NCBI RefSeq assembly: GCF_002135375.1
Contig: NZ_NEGH01000002.1
Location: 124,001 to 188,000, forward strand
Origin: Acinetobacter sp. ANC 4558
GTDB taxonomy: Bacteria > Pseudomonadota > Gammaproteobacteria > Pseudomonadales > Moraxellaceae
Direction: 5' to 3'
Length of the DNA stretch: 64,000 nucleotides
Both the position numbers and the translations under genes were made by a program. Position 1 is the stretch's first letter. Each line of letters opens with the position of its first letter. The notes under the pieces are model-generated. The model searched no databases and had not been told where the DNA came from. It saw only the letters and a program-made list of their open reading frames with translations. Positions 37,319 to 47,506 of this stretch are shown one piece after another.

Positions 37319-39031
37319 ATGGAAAATTTTTCTAGAGAATCTATGGAATTTGACGTTGTCATCGTCGGTGCAGGACCTGCGGGTCTTTCTGCTGCGATCA
37401 AAATTCGTCAACTGGCTATTGAAAATAATTTAAATGATCTTTCCGTTTGTGTGGTTGAAAAAGGCTCCGAAGTCGGTGCGCATATTCTCTCTGGGGCTGT
37501 TCTTGAACCTCGTGCCATCAATGAACTCTTCCCTAACTGGAAAGATGAAGGTGCACCATTAAATGTTCCTGTCGTTGAAGATAGAACCTATTTCACCTTA
37601 TCTGAAACCACCTATAAAGAAGCACCACATTGGATGGTGCCTAAAACCATGCACAATGACGGCAACTATGTCATCTCTTTAGGCAATGTTGTTCGTTGGT
37701 TAGGTCAAAAAGCTGAAGAACTTGAAGTCTCTATTTTTCCAGGATTTGCTGCTGCCGAAATTCTTTATCATGACGATGGGACTGTCAAAGGCATTCAAAC
37801 TGGGGATATGGGCATTGGGAAAGATGGTGAACCAACCCATAACTTTGCACCAGGCTATGAATTACATGCCAAATACACAATTTTCGCTGAAGGCTGTCGT
37901 GGACATCTAGGCAAACGTCTCATCAATAAATTTAATTTGGATCAAGATGCTGACCCTCAGCATTATGGCATCGGTATTAAAGAACTTTGGGAAATTGACC
38001 CTGCCAAGCATCAACCAGGTTTAGTTATGCATGGTGCTGGTTGGCCTTTAAATGAAACAGGTTCTTCTGGAGGATGGTGGTTATATCATGCTGAAAATAA
38101 CCAAGTCACGCTCGGTATGATTGTCGATTTATCCTATACCAATCCACATATGTATCCATTTATGGAAATGCAGCGCTGGAAAACACACCCTTTAATCAAA
38201 CAATATTTAGAGGGCGGTAAACGTATTTCTTATGGTGCACGTGCAGTCACTAAAGGTGGTTTTAACTCTCTTCCTAAGTTTACTTTCCCAGGGGGAAGTC
38301 TTGTGGGTGATGATGCTGGTTTCTTAAACTTCGCTAAAATCAAAGGCTCTCATACAGCAATGAAGTCTGGCATGCTTTGTGGTGAGGCAGTATTTGAAGC
38401 GATTGCAGCAGGTGTAGAAAAAGGTGGAGATTTAGCCGTAGCACGTGTCACTGAAGGTGAAGACTACTTCACCAAAGAACTCACCGCGTATACTGATAAG
38501 TTCAACAAGAGTTGGCTGAAAGAAGAGTTATATAGCGCACGTAATTTTGGCCCTGCGATGCATAAGTTCGGTCAATGGATCGGTGGTGCATTTAACTTTA
38601 TCGATCAAAATATTTTTAAAGTCCCATTTACCTTGCATGATTTACAACAAGACTTTAGCGCGTTAAAAACAGTCGATACTGCAAACTTCAAACCGAACTA
38701 TCCAAAAGCAGATGGCAAACTCACCTTTGACCGTTTATCTTCTGTGTTTGTATCAAATACAGTACATGAAGAAAACCAACCTGCGCATTTAAAATTAACT
38801 GACCCAAATATTCCAGTGCAAGTTAATTTACCGAAATGGGATGAGCCTGCACAGCGTTACTGCCCTGCTGGCGTATACGAAATTATGGACAATGATGATG
38901 GTTCCAAGCGTTTCCAAATTAATGCTGCGAACTGTGTTCACTGTAAAACCTGTGACATCAAAGATCCTTCACAGAACATCACATGGGTAACACCGGAAGG
39001 TGGTGGTGGACCAAACTATCCTAATATGTAA
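37319..39031 (+). CDS. Electron-transfer flavoprotein:ubiquinone oxidoreductase
   Basis: The 570-residue membrane-associated enzyme takes electrons from ETF, the acceptor of acyl-CoA dehydrogenases, to ubiquinone. The N-terminal FAD motif is VVIVGAGPAGLSAAIKI. The C-terminal 4Fe-4S ligands lie in RYCPAGVYE and NCVHCKTCDIKDPSQN. Length is normal for the family. The ATG at 37319 is used here, but an ATG at 37343 has a better AGAGAA ribosome binding site and is equally possible. It follows the acyl-CoA dehydrogenase and MFS genes after a terminator and is probably a general function. Confidence 0.95.
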   Translation: MENFSRESMEFDVVIVGAGPAGLSAAIKIRQLAIENNLNDLSVCVVEKGSEVGAHILSGAVLEPRAINELFPNWKDEGAPLNVPVVEDRTYFTLSETTYKEAPHWMVPKTMHNDGNYVISLGNVVRWLGQKAEELEVSIFPGFAAAEILYHDDGTVKGIQTGDMGIGKDGEPTHNFAPGYELHAKYTIFAEGCRGHLGKRLINKFNLDQDADPQHYGIGIKELWEIDPAKHQPGLVMHGAGWPLNETGSSGGWWLYHAENNQVTLGMIVDLSYTNPHMYPFMEMQRWKTHPLIKQYLEGGKRISYGARAVTKGGFNSLPKFTFPGGSLVGDDAGFLNFAKIKGSHTAMKSGMLCGEAVFEAIAAGVEKGGDLAVARVTEGEDYFTKELTAYTDKFNKSWLKEELYSARNFGPAMHKFGQWIGGAFNFIDQNIFKVPFTLHDLQQDFSALKTVDTANFKPNYPKADGKLTFDRLSSVFVSNTVHEENQPAHLKLTDPNIPVQVNLPKWDEPAQRYCPAGVYEIMDNDDGSKRFQINAANCVHCKTCDIKDPSQNITWVTPEGGGGPNYPNM

Positions 39032-39149
39032 TTAAGTAAAGAATCACGATCTTTACGAACATTTTTATTTTAGGTGGTTTGAATGAAGCATAGCTTCATA
39101 TACCCAAAAATGTCGTGCTGAATTTAGCTCTTCATTTATATTTTTTAGG

Positions 39150-39179
39150 TAATCCTAGCTCCTTCGGGAGCTAGGATTA
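39150..39179. terminator. Strong hairpin between ETF-QO and catC-like genes
   Basis: Thirteen-base perfect arms (39150-39162 and 39167-39179) surround a TTCG tetraloop. No T run follows on either strand, so termination may be weak or Rho-assisted. It lies between convergent genes. Confidence 0.6.
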
Positions 39180-39212
39180 AAAGTATATTTCAAATTAACA
39201 TTCATACATCAA

Positions 39213-39503
39213 TTATGAATCATCATCACGCACTGAAGATGGATGACGGTTTAAAGCCATTACTTCAATTTTCATATATGGATATAGCGGTAAACCCTGT
39301 AAAATATTATGCAATTCTTCATTGCTTTCAACATCAAAAATACTGATATTTGAATATTGTCCAGTAACACGCCAAATATGACGCCATTTACCTTGGTTTT
39401 GTAAATTCTGTGAATAAGCTTTCTCAATCGCTTTAATTTCATTAACACGCTCTACAGGCATATCTAATGGAATATTAACATCCATACGTACGTGAAAAAG
39501 CAT
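39213..39503 (-). CDS. catC: Muconolactone delta-isomerase
   Basis: The 96-residue protein begins MLFHVRMDVNIP and contains the KWRHIWRVTGQYSNISIFDV core of the muconolactone isomerase family. CatC converts muconolactone to 3-oxoadipate enol-lactone in the catechol branch of the beta-ketoadipate pathway. The start at 39503 has GGAGATACAG upstream. No catA, catB or ketoadipate genes accompany it here, so it could be a paralogue acting on a related lactone. It is divergent from a LysR gene. Confidence 0.88.
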   Translation of the reverse strand: MLFHVRMDVNIPLDMPVERVNEIKAIEKAYSQNLQNQGKWRHIWRVTGQYSNISIFDVESNEELHNILQGLPLYPYMKIEVMALNRHPSSVRDDDS

Positions 39504-39864
39504 CTGTATCTCCATTTATTTCTATCATAAATCAATTAACATCACTTAAGTGTTAATTGTCATTTCATTGACGTGCCTATCACTTCATTCTGACCATATT
39601 AATATTATGATTTTCATTCAGAAAAATAATATATGGCGAGAATTTTGCATGTTTATTTAAGCTGATTTTTTCTCAGCATCACAACAACATGATCTCTCAA
39701 TCATTGATTAGATTTGGCAAAGCAACTCGACAATAGATTTATAGCTTATAAACAAAACTGTGCTATAAACTATTATAATCATACCTTAGTTGAATTATTT
39801 AGCTAAATATAGGGAATGTTTAGTATTTAAAAATACTAAAAAAGTATATATAGGAGAAAATTAC
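39504..39864. promoter_or_regulatory. Divergent promoter region of catC and the LysR gene
   Basis: This 361-base region lacks genes. ATAC-N7-GAAT at 39781-39795 fits the T-N11-A rule and is one base off the ATAC-N7-GTAT consensus of CatM/BenM. A perfect palindrome with 10-base arms (39819-39828 and 39831-39840) lies 25 bases upstream of the LysR ATG. A third imperfect inverted repeat, CACTTAAGTG, lies near 39543-39552 next to the catC start. These are candidate binding sites for the LysR product. Confidence 0.4.
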
Positions 39865-40758
39865 ATGGAATTAAGACACTTGAAATATTTTATTTCCGTT
39901 GTTGAAGAAAAAAGTATTACAAAAGCTGCCGAAAAACTATGTATCGCACAGCCACCACTGACTCGCCAAATAAAAAGTCTAGAAGAAGAGCTTGGTGTAA
40001 ACCTATTTGAAAGAGGGACTCGACCAATAAAAACGACTGAAGTCGGTGAATACTTTTATCAATATGCTGTGCAAATTTTAACACTTTCAGCACATGCAAC
40101 CACCATGGTAGATCGTTTTAAAAATACACAGTCAATTGTAAGAGTAGGCTATGTTGCTTCATTATTTTATTGGAAATTACCTGAGATTATTAACTTATTT
40201 AGATCAAAAATTAAAAAATATCATAACTTAAATATTGAATTGGTAGAATGTGGAACAAAAGATCAAGTTGAAGCATTAAAAACAGGAAAAATTGACATTG
40301 GATTTGGTCGACTTGCAATTAGTGATCCTTCAATTAAAAGAGTGGTACTCGAAAAAGAAAAACTCATGCTCACCATTCATAAAGATCATCCACTTAAAGA
40401 ATACGAAAATACTGGAATATACTTATCTCAAGTGGTCAATGAGCTTATTTTTATCTATCCGAATCTACCAAAACCTAACTTTTCTACCTTCATTCAAAAT
40501 GTTTTTTCAGAGTTAAACCTCATACCGCGTAATTTAATTGAAGTTCGTGAAATTCATATGGCGTTAGGTTTAGTGTCATCTGGTGAAGGTATTTGTATTA
40601 TTCCTAAAAGTGCAAATGCAATTGGAATGAAAAATTTACGTTATATTCCAATTATTGACGCGGATGTTTATAGTCCCATTTCATTGTCATATCGAGCAAT
40701 GGATACCAATGATTATATTGTACAAATGTTAGATTGCATTCAAAATCATTCATATTAA
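39865..40758 (+). CDS. CatM/BenM-like LysR regulator
   Basis: This 297-residue LysR protein opens MELRHLKYFISVVEEKSITKA and continues with AEKLCIAQPPLTRQIKSLEEELG. That is very close to the helix-turn-helix of Acinetobacter CatM and BenM, which respond to muconate and benzoate. The effector domain (about 90-297) keeps SPKPNFS-like and VREIHMALGLVSSGEGI segments. It is probably a paralogue that senses a muconate-like or aromatic acid. TAGGAGAAAATTAC fixes the start at 39865. It is divergent from catC, its most likely target. Confidence 0.9.
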   Translation: MELRHLKYFISVVEEKSITKAAEKLCIAQPPLTRQIKSLEEELGVNLFERGTRPIKTTEVGEYFYQYAVQILTLSAHATTMVDRFKNTQSIVRVGYVASLFYWKLPEIINLFRSKIKKYHNLNIELVECGTKDQVEALKTGKIDIGFGRLAISDPSIKRVVLEKEKLMLTIHKDHPLKEYENTGIYLSQVVNELIFIYPNLPKPNFSTFIQNVFSELNLIPRNLIEVREIHMALGLVSSGEGICIIPKSANAIGMKNLRYIPIIDADVYSPISLSYRAMDTNDYIVQMLDCIQNHSY

Positions 40759-40774
40759 AATATTCATGTAAGAG

Positions 40775-40824
40775 CAAGGACTAAACTCTAAGCATACAGC
40801 TGTATGGTCTAATCCTTGATTTTA
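40775..40824. terminator. Bidirectional hairpin between the LysR and aldolase genes
   Basis: CAAGGA (40775-40780) pairs with TCCTTG (40813-40818), and inside lies the palindrome CATACAGCTGTATG (40793-40806). A T run follows on the plus strand. The flanking genes converge. Confidence 0.6.
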
Positions 40825-40836
40825 ATGGGTATAAAA

Positions 40837-41580
40837 TCACTTACTCTTTTCTTGCATTTTACGTACCATTGCATTGAAAAACTTGATTGCAAAGCCACTA
40901 TCTCGAATTAACATCGCCGTTAAGTCGGCACATTTCTGCTGAATGCCTTCTGCTAAATGAACATCTTCACCGCCCATTGCATCTGCCTGACATTGAATTT
41001 CTGCTGCGCGTTGTACAGTCCAAAGTAAAAAGAAGGCTTTTTCAATACTACTTTCACCCACAGCAATACCATGATTACGGAGTACTAAAATATGTTTATT
41101 ACCCAAGCTCTCTAACATACGGACTTTTTCATCTTGAAATAATGTAATTCCTTCAAAACTATGATAACCAACACGTCCGAAGAGTTGCGCTCCATAAAAA
41201 TTGTCGTGTTTAAAACCTATTTTTTTCTGGGTAATGGCACTGATAGGCGTGGTGTGTGTATGAATTAGGCAACGAATATCATCTCTTGCACCATGTACTG
41301 CACTGTGCAAAGCAAAGCCTGCTGGATTTGCATCGTATTCAGAAGCTTCTATTTTATGTCCATCCAAATCTACTTTCAGTAAATTTTCTGGAGTCACTTC
41401 AGAATAATTTAAACCAAAAGGATTCACTAAATAATAATGTTCTGTACCAGGTAATCGAGCAGAAATATGATTAAAAATAGTTTCCGTCCAACCAAAATGA
41501 TCAATCAAATGATAACACTGTGCTAACTTAACCCGAACTTCCCACTCTTCGGCTGTGATATTATTTTGATGGATTCCCAT
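40837..41580 (-). CDS. Class II aldolase/adducin family protein
   Basis: The 247-residue protein has the family zinc ligands IHTHTTP (about residue 105-111) and LRNHGIAVG (about 170), and the NHISARLPG and LVNPFGLNYSEVT segments. Members are aldolases, epimerases or decarboxylases on sugar-phosphate or hydroxy-aromatic acids. AAGGAGATCACGC precedes the start. It is the last gene of a seven-gene operon behind a ketopantoate-reductase-like gene and a Liv-type transporter, so it probably works on the imported substrate after a reduction or oxidation. The exact reaction is unknown. Confidence 0.85.
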   Translation of the reverse strand: MGIHQNNITAEEWEVRVKLAQCYHLIDHFGWTETIFNHISARLPGTEHYYLVNPFGLNYSEVTPENLLKVDLDGHKIEASEYDANPAGFALHSAVHGARDDIRCLIHTHTTPISAITQKKIGFKHDNFYGAQLFGRVGYHSFEGITLFQDEKVRMLESLGNKHILVLRNHGIAVGESSIEKAFFLLWTVQRAAEIQCQADAMGGEDVHLAEGIQQKCADLTAMLIRDSGFAIKFFNAMVRKMQEKSK

Positions 41581-41600
41581 GCGTGATCTCCTTTTCAGCA

Positions 41601-42596
41601 TTATTCATCTTTATGATTTTTTAAATTTAAATATTGTGTTAAATGACAGATAAGCTTCGTCATCGGCATTGTTTCACCATAGGTTGAAGCAAGCTCCATG
41701 ACAGCGTTTGCAATATTCGGTAATTCTAAAACGTGCCCTTTTTGATAGTCATACCACATTGATGTATAGGTTTGCCCCATTTCAGTGCCCAATTTTAAAA
41801 AAGTTGCTGGATCAATACTAATTCTTGCCCCATAACTTGCTGCAACTTGTCGCACTTCTTGTAGCATTTGTTTTGAAATATCAACTAAATCTGGATGTGA
41901 ATAAATATCTTCTAGGGTTGCGCCAGTAATGACGGATAAAGGATTAGAACTTAAATTTGCCATCACTTTTGTCCAAATTTGATCGCGAATATAATCCGTT
42001 TTTCTCACCTCAATCGTTGTATCTTCAAACAACTCCAACAAACACGTTACACGTTCAGACAGTTGATGATTGGGCTCTCCAAAAATTAACAAATAAGGGT
42101 TTTCAGAAATCACTCGTCCATAAGATTCAAGCTTTGCCGTAATAAATACCACCGAACCGATTAAATGCGTTAATGGGAAATGGCGAATTAACTCACCTTC
42201 AGGGTCTAAGGCATGAATTTTCTTAACTTCAGTCGATTGACCTTGATAAAAATACCAAAAAGGGATGCCATTCATTAATGGAATGACTAAAGAATTTTCA
42301 TGTAGTAGCTGACCAAGTTCGGGGGTAAGATGTTTTAAAGCATCAAATTTCGTACAAATAAAAATATAATCTTGTGGCTCTAATTCATGTGAAAACTCAA
42401 CCACTTGAAAAGGCTGAACATGATATTCTCCTGATAAATCTTTGAGATAAATTCCATCTTGAGCCAATACTTTAGCATTTTCACCACGTGCAATAAGACT
42501 CACATGCTGATGCCCTGCAAGAATTAAACGTGCCGCTAAGGTACAACCGATAGCACCTGCACCATATATAGCTATTTTTTGTGTGCGTAACATCAT
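41601..42596 (-). CDS. Ketopantoate reductase (ApbA/PanE) family dehydrogenase
   Basis: The protein has 331 residues. The N-terminal KIAIYGAGAIGCTLAARLILAG is the NADPH-binding motif. DYIFICTKFDAL and VIPLMNGIPF follow, and KVMANLSSNPLSVITGAT is the start of the ApbA C-terminal domain with the conserved Lys and Asn. PanE itself makes pantoate. The operon context with an aldolase and an importer argues for a catabolic 2-oxo acid or hydroxy acid dehydrogenase instead. GGGAGC lies before two consecutive ATGs (42596 and 42593), and either may be used. Confidence 0.85.
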   Translation of the reverse strand: MMLRTQKIAIYGAGAIGCTLAARLILAGHQHVSLIARGENAKVLAQDGIYLKDLSGEYHVQPFQVVEFSHELEPQDYIFICTKFDALKHLTPELGQLLHENSLVIPLMNGIPFWYFYQGQSTEVKKIHALDPEGELIRHFPLTHLIGSVVFITAKLESYGRVISENPYLLIFGEPNHQLSERVTCLLELFEDTTIEVRKTDYIRDQIWTKVMANLSSNPLSVITGATLEDIYSHPDLVDISKQMLQEVRQVAASYGARISIDPATFLKLGTEMGQTYTSMWYDYQKGHVLELPNIANAVMELASTYGETMPMTKLICHLTQYLNLKNHKDE

Positions 42597-42617
42597 TTGC
42601 TCCCATAAGTGGCATTA

Positions 42618-43391
42618 TTAAATGGCCATGACATCCTGATGTTTACTATTTGTTCCTAAATAGCTTTCAATAATGCGAGGATCTTCAACCAAATCAGCAC
42701 CCTTTCCTTCCATCGAAAGTTCACCCATTTCTAAAACATAGGCATAATCTGCAAGCTTTAATGCAGCACGTGCATTCTGTTCTACCAATAAAATCGAAAC
42801 GCCTTGCCCTCTTAATTGATCGATTACTTTAAAAATCTCTCTGGTAATTAAAGGTGCTAACCCCAAACTCGGTTCATCAAGCATCAATAATTTTGGTTTC
42901 GCCATTAATGCTCGTCCAACCGCTAACATTTGGCGCTCGCCTCCAGACAATGTCCCTGCTTGTTGTGCTCTACGTTCTTTTAATCTTGGAAAGATGCTAT
43001 ACACTTCTTCAAGTGTATCGTTTAAAGTACGATCACCATGTCGATAACGTTGAAACGCGCCTAGCATTAAATTATCTTCAATATTCATTGAGCTAAATAA
43101 TTCTCGTTTTTCAGGAACCAAGCCCAAACCACGAATTACCATTTTTTCAATGGGTGGACATTGTTCAACCTGTCCGTCAAATTCAATATCACCCTTAGAA
43201 CCTAATACGCCCATAATCGCAGATAAGAGCGTGGTCTTTCCTGCACCATTTGGTCCGACAACGGAGACTATTTGTCCTTCATTGACGCGCATATTGAAAT
43301 TCATTAAAGCTTCAACTTTTCCGTAGGCAACACTTAAATTTTTAACTTCTAGCAGTGATTTCCCTTGCTCATTCGTATTGATTATTGTCAT
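42618..43391 (-). CDS. livF: LivF-type ABC transporter ATPase
   Basis: The 257-residue ATPase has Walker A GPNGAGKTT, the signature LSGGERQ, Walker B LLMLDEPSLGL and the LivF-style H/Q-region LLVEQNARAAL. It pairs with the LivG-like domain of the fused neighbour, whose coding region it overlaps by 4 bases. The complex belongs to the branched-chain amino acid/hydrophobic organic acid uptake family (HAAT). The operon context suggests an aromatic or organic acid rather than leucine. Confidence 0.92.
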   Translation of the reverse strand: MTIINTNEQGKSLLEVKNLSVAYGKVEALMNFNMRVNEGQIVSVVGPNGAGKTTLLSAIMGVLGSKGDIEFDGQVEQCPPIEKMVIRGLGLVPEKRELFSSMNIEDNLMLGAFQRYRHGDRTLNDTLEEVYSIFPRLKERRAQQAGTLSGGERQMLAVGRALMAKPKLLMLDEPSLGLAPLITREIFKVIDQLRGQGVSILLVEQNARAALKLADYAYVLEMGELSMEGKGADLVEDPRIIESYLGTNSKHQDVMAI

Positions 43392-45190
43392 GCTACACCT
43401 CCAAGATAAGCTTCTAAAACAGCTTCATTTTTCTGAATTTCATCTGGCAAGCCTTCCGCAATTTTTTCACCGAATTCCATAACCACAATTCGATCTGCGA
43501 GATTCATGACGAAATCCATATCATGTTCAACTAAAAGTACCGCCATTCCTTCTGCTCTTAGCTTACTTAATAAATCAGCTAAGGCTTGCTTTTCTTTAAA
43601 TCTCAATCCTGCTGCGGGTTCATCTAATAATAAAAGTGAAGGACTTGCACAAAGTGCCCGTGCGATTTCTAAAATTCGTTGTTGTCCTAATGCTAAACTA
43701 CCAGCTTCGGTATAGAGATACTCCCCTAAACCCACACGCTCAAGTTGATTTTTTGCTTCATTTAATAACTGATTCTCTTCGTTCCGATCTAAATGTAGCA
43801 TAGAAGAAACCACACCTTGATGGCCACGTAAGTGTGCACCAATGACAACATTTTCTAAAACGGTCATTTCTGGCAATATTTTAACGTGCTGGAAAGTACG
43901 GCTTAGACCTAATTTAGCAATTTCACGAGAGGGAATTCCATTTATTTTTTGCCCTTTAAAAATAACATCGCCACTTGTAGGTACATCTACACCAGAAATT
44001 TGGTTAAACATGGTACTTTTTCCAGCACCATTCGGCCCAATTAAAGCCAATACCTCTCCTGCATGAATATTTAAATTCATTTGATTATTAGCAACCAAAC
44101 CACCAAACTTTTTCGTTACATCTTTAACTTCTAAAATTAAAGTTCCAGTTTTCGGCAATGATAATGCAGTTAAAGGTTGAGACTCTTCGGAAATATGAAT
44201 ATGTCGATCTGTCGGTTGTAAAAACTTAGGCATTAATTTGCAAATAAAAGGCCATAATCCAGATGGTGCTCTTTGCATTAATAAAATAATCACCAATCCA
44301 AATACAATGCTTTCATAATGACCTTCGCTACCAAAAATCAGAGGAAGAAAATCTTGCAACCACTGACGCATCATGGTGAAAATACCCGCACCTAGAATCG
44401 CGCCCCAGATACTTCCAACACCGCCAAGGAGTGCCATAAATAAGTAATCAATCCCCATTTGTAAACCAAATGGTGTCGGGTTAATAAAGGTTTGAGTATG
44501 TGCGTATAGCCAGCCTGAGATTGAAGCGAAAATAGAGGAAATTAAAAAAACAATCAGTTTTGTTCTAAAAGTATTCACTCCCATAGATTCAGCCATTACT
44601 TGCCCGCCTTTTAAAGCACGCATTGCACGACCTTCACGTGAATTGAGTAAATTTTTCGTTAAAATAATTGCAATAAATAAAATCAACCAAATTAAGTAAA
44701 ACATTTTATTATTGGTATCAAGCAAATAGCCTGCAATAGAAATACTTGGAATATTTGAAATTCCTGAATGTCCACCTAAACCATCTAAAGTTGAAAAGAA
44801 GTAATATAGAGAAATGCCCCAAGCAATTGTGCCTAAGGGTAAATAATGCCCAGATAATTTTAAAGTCAAACTCCCCACAATCAATGCTGAGAAAACTGTA
44901 ATAATCAAACCCAGTAAAAGCCCTAACCATGTGCTTCCACTTGCCCAAGCAAGATATGACGGAAGTTGTTCTGTAACACACAAATATGCTGTTGCATAAG
45001 CACCAATACCAACCAATGCAGCCTGACCAAAACTGGTCATCCCACCAACACCTGTGAGTAAAACCAAACCAAGTACAACTAGCGCATTTAAACCAATATA
45101 ATTTAATAATGTGACTTGATAAGTGGGAAGAAATAGCGGACTCACAGCCATTAATATGATAAAAAATAAGAATAAATATTTAGATTTCAT
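43388..45190 (-). CDS. Fused LivM permease / LivG ATPase
   Basis: This 600-residue protein joins two normally separate subunits. Residues about 1-320 are a LivM-type permease with about eight membrane segments and [20 protein letters not shown]. Residues about 350-600 are a LivG-type ATPase with Walker [13 protein letters not shown], signature [15 protein letters not shown] and Walker [12 protein letters not shown]. Fusions of this sort are seen in some proteobacterial HAAT transporters. It overlaps livH and livF by 4 bases on each side, showing tight translational coupling. Confidence 0.92.
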   Translation of the reverse strand: MKSKYLFLFFIILMAVSPLFLPTYQVTLLNYIGLNALVVLGLVLLTGVGGMTSFGQAALVGIGAYATAYLCVTEQLPSYLAWASGSTWLGLLLGLIITVFSALIVGSLTLKLSGHYLPLGTIAWGISLYYFFSTLDGLGGHSGISNIPSISIAGYLLDTNNKMFYLIWLILFIAIILTKNLLNSREGRAMRALKGGQVMAESMGVNTFRTKLIVFLISSIFASISGWLYAHTQTFINPTPFGLQMGIDYLFMALLGGVGSIWGAILGAGIFTMMRQWLQDFLPLIFGSEGHYESIVFGLVIILLMQRAPSGLWPFICKLMPKFLQPTDRHIHISEESQPLTALSLPKTGTLILEVKDVTKKFGGLVANNQMNLNIHAGEVLALIGPNGAGKSTMFNQISGVDVPTSGDVIFKGQKINGIPSREIAKLGLSRTFQHVKILPEMTVLENVVIGAHLRGHQGVVSSMLHLDRNEENQLLNEAKNQLERVGLGEYLYTEAGSLALGQQRILEIARALCASPSLLLLDEPAAGLRFKEKQALADLLSKLRAEGMAVLLVEHDMDFVMNLADRIVVMEFGEKIAEGLPDEIQKNEAVLEAYLGGVA

Positions 45191-46224
45191 TCATCATCTT
45201 CCTCTATATGACGAGATGTCAAAGACTTCCAAAGTAAGAATGGAATAATTAATGTGAAGACAATTATTTCTTTATAATCACTTGCCCAAAACATTGAAAA
45301 TGCTTCAATTACACCCACCGCAAGCGAACCAATTGCTGCAACTGGAAAACTGATTAATCCACCAATAATTGCACCAACAAATCCTTTTAAACTAATCACA
45401 AAACCCGAGTCATAATAAAGTGTTGTAATCGGTGCAATTAAAATACCTGACAATGCGCCAATGAATGCCGCCAACGCAAAAGTGATTTTTCCAGCAAATA
45501 ATGGAGAAATACCCATTAGTTGTGCACCTACTCGATTGACTGCAGTTGCATGTAATGCTTTGCCATATAAGGTTTTTTCAAAGAAATACCAAAGAATAAT
45601 GATCATGCCAACAAATGTTGCAAGAATCACTAAAGTCTGGCTACTCACACTTAAGCTACCAAACTCAAATGTTGCAGTACTAAATGGAATCGTTTGAGCG
45701 CCATTTGGCCCAAACATCAGTAGACCAATGCCCACCAATACGACATGCACAGCAATAGAAACAATCAGGAGCACTAATGGTTTTGCAGCAACAAGAGGTT
45801 GAAAGAAAGCACGGTAAATTTGAGGACCAAGAGGCGTAATTACCGCGAGAGTAAATAATACTTGTAATAGCATTGGCATCGTTTCAAGTGGTAATTTATA
45901 CATACCAACAATTAAAGCAAACACATATATGCCACTAAAAACACATAATTTTTTATTAAAATATGTTTTATGTTTTAAAAATGCGTAAATATCTAATACG
46001 GTATTTATCAAATATAATGAGAGCACAAGCCAAACAATTAAACTTGGAACACCTGCTTGAATAGATGCCAAAGTTAAAGCACCAAACACAGTAAACTCAC
46101 CGAGTGGAATGAGTAAAATTCGTGTAACTGTAAATACCAACAAAATACAGAGTGCTAATAAGGCATAAATTGCACCACTTGTAATTCCATCTTGCCCGAG
46201 TATTAATGCAATATTTAAATCCAT
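45187..46224 (-). CDS. livH: LivH-type ABC transporter permease
   Basis: The 345-residue membrane protein has about eight to nine segments. It opens [22 protein letters not shown] and contains [21 protein letters not shown] and [20 protein letters not shown], which are hallmarks of LivH. It is longer than E. coli LivH (308) because of an extra hydrophobic stretch near residues 60-130. It forms the translocation pore with the LivM part of the fused protein. It starts 100 bases after the substrate-binding protein gene. Confidence 0.88.
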   Translation of the reverse strand: MDLNIALILGQDGITSGAIYALLALCILLVFTVTRILLIPLGEFTVFGALTLASIQAGVPSLIVWLVLSLYLINTVLDIYAFLKHKTYFNKKLCVFSGIYVFALIVGMYKLPLETMPMLLQVLFTLAVITPLGPQIYRAFFQPLVAAKPLVLLIVSIAVHVVLVGIGLLMFGPNGAQTIPFSTATFEFGSLSVSSQTLVILATFVGMIIILWYFFEKTLYGKALHATAVNRVGAQLMGISPLFAGKITFALAAFIGALSGILIAPITTLYYDSGFVISLKGFVGAIIGGLISFPVAAIGSLAVGVIEAFSMFWASDYKEIIVFTLIIPFLLWKSLTSRHIEEDDE

Positions 46225-46324
46225 ATAGCCATCCTTACTATTTCCAAAGACACAACTACCCTAAAGCGATGATTGCTCACCGCTTATTTTAGAAATAGTA
46301 AATTTTTAAATCTTCAGAGAATGT

Positions 46325-47467
46325 TTACTTTAGAATTTTCCACTGACCATTTTTCACAATGATCATTTCGCGACCGCGCTTGTCAAAACCACTATGATCT
46401 GTACGATTCATATTATAAACACCCTGTGTACCTGGAAGCTCTTTGGTATTCTCTAGTGCATCACGTAGCGCTATACGAAACTCAGGCGTTCCTGGCTTGG
46501 CTTTGGTTAATGCCACAGGAACTGCTTTTTGTAATAAAAGTCCTGCATCATAAACATTTGCCCCAAATGTTGCAGGAACTTCATTATATTTTGCCTTATA
46601 GTCATTGAGATATTTCTGTGCGATCGGCTTTGATGGATGACTATTTGGAACCTCATCAATCACCAACATCAAACTTGCAGCTAGAATTGTATTTTCAACT
46701 TTCTTCCCGCCTAATGTTAAGAATTGATTTAATGCAGCACCATGTGTTTGATAAATTTGACCTTTATAACCGCGATCAAATAATGCAACTTGAGGTGTTA
46801 CAGCCGAACTACCTGGGGCAGCAATTAAGACTGCATCTGGCTTCTTACTTATCACTTTCAAGGCCTGACCTGTAAGTGAGGTATCTTGGCGTTGAAAAGA
46901 CTCTTTTGCGACAATTGAAATTCCATTTTTTTGTGCAAGAGCAGAAATAACTTTTTGCCAGTTTTCACCATATGGATCAGCCGTTCCAATAAAACCTAAA
47001 GTTTTAACTTTACGCTTGACCATATCATTCACTAAAGCTTCTGCAATGACTTCATCGTTTTGAGTGGTTTTAAATACCCATTTACGTTGATCATTCATTG
47101 GCATCACAATCGCGGAGGTTCCAACTGGAGCCAACAATGGAACTTGAGCATTTGCAATCGTTCCAATCACTGCCATCGCATTGGGTGAGCCTGAAGGACC
47201 AATAATGGCATCAACTTTATTTTCTTTAATTAACTTTTCAACTGCTTTCACAGATGCCGTTGGATCACTAGCATCATCAAGTGAAATATAACGTACAGTT
47301 TCATTGCCAATTTTTTGCGGTAATAATGCAATGGTGTTTTTTTGAGGAATTCCCACCATCGCGACAGGACCCGATGATGAGGTTACAACACCAATCTTGA
47401 TTTCTGCATTTGCTGCACCTGTTGCGATTGCTAAGGTTGTCGCTAATATTATTTTATTGAATTTCAT
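46325..47467 (-). CDS. Periplasmic substrate-binding protein, Leu/Ile/Val-type
   Basis: The 380-residue protein has a signal peptide (MKFNKIILATTLAIATGAANA) followed by IKIGVVTSSSGPVAMVG, the typical opening of type I periplasmic binding proteins of HAAT transporters. It binds the substrate in the periplasm and delivers it to LivH/LivM. GGAGATAAAG fixes the start at 47467. Substrate is not predictable from sequence alone, and the similar proteins I know of bind amino acids or aromatic acids. Confidence 0.9.
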   Translation of the reverse strand: MKFNKIILATTLAIATGAANAEIKIGVVTSSSGPVAMVGIPQKNTIALLPQKIGNETVRYISLDDASDPTASVKAVEKLIKENKVDAIIGPSGSPNAMAVIGTIANAQVPLLAPVGTSAIVMPMNDQRKWVFKTTQNDEVIAEALVNDMVKRKVKTLGFIGTADPYGENWQKVISALAQKNGISIVAKESFQRQDTSLTGQALKVISKKPDAVLIAAPGSSAVTPQVALFDRGYKGQIYQTHGAALNQFLTLGGKKVENTILAASLMLVIDEVPNSHPSKPIAQKYLNDYKAKYNEVPATFGANVYDAGLLLQKAVPVALTKAKPGTPEFRIALRDALENTKELPGTQGVYNMNRTDHSGFDKRGREMIIVKNGQWKILK

Positions 47468-47506
47468 CTTTATCTCCAAATTCACAATCCATATGAATGG
47501 GTCGTA

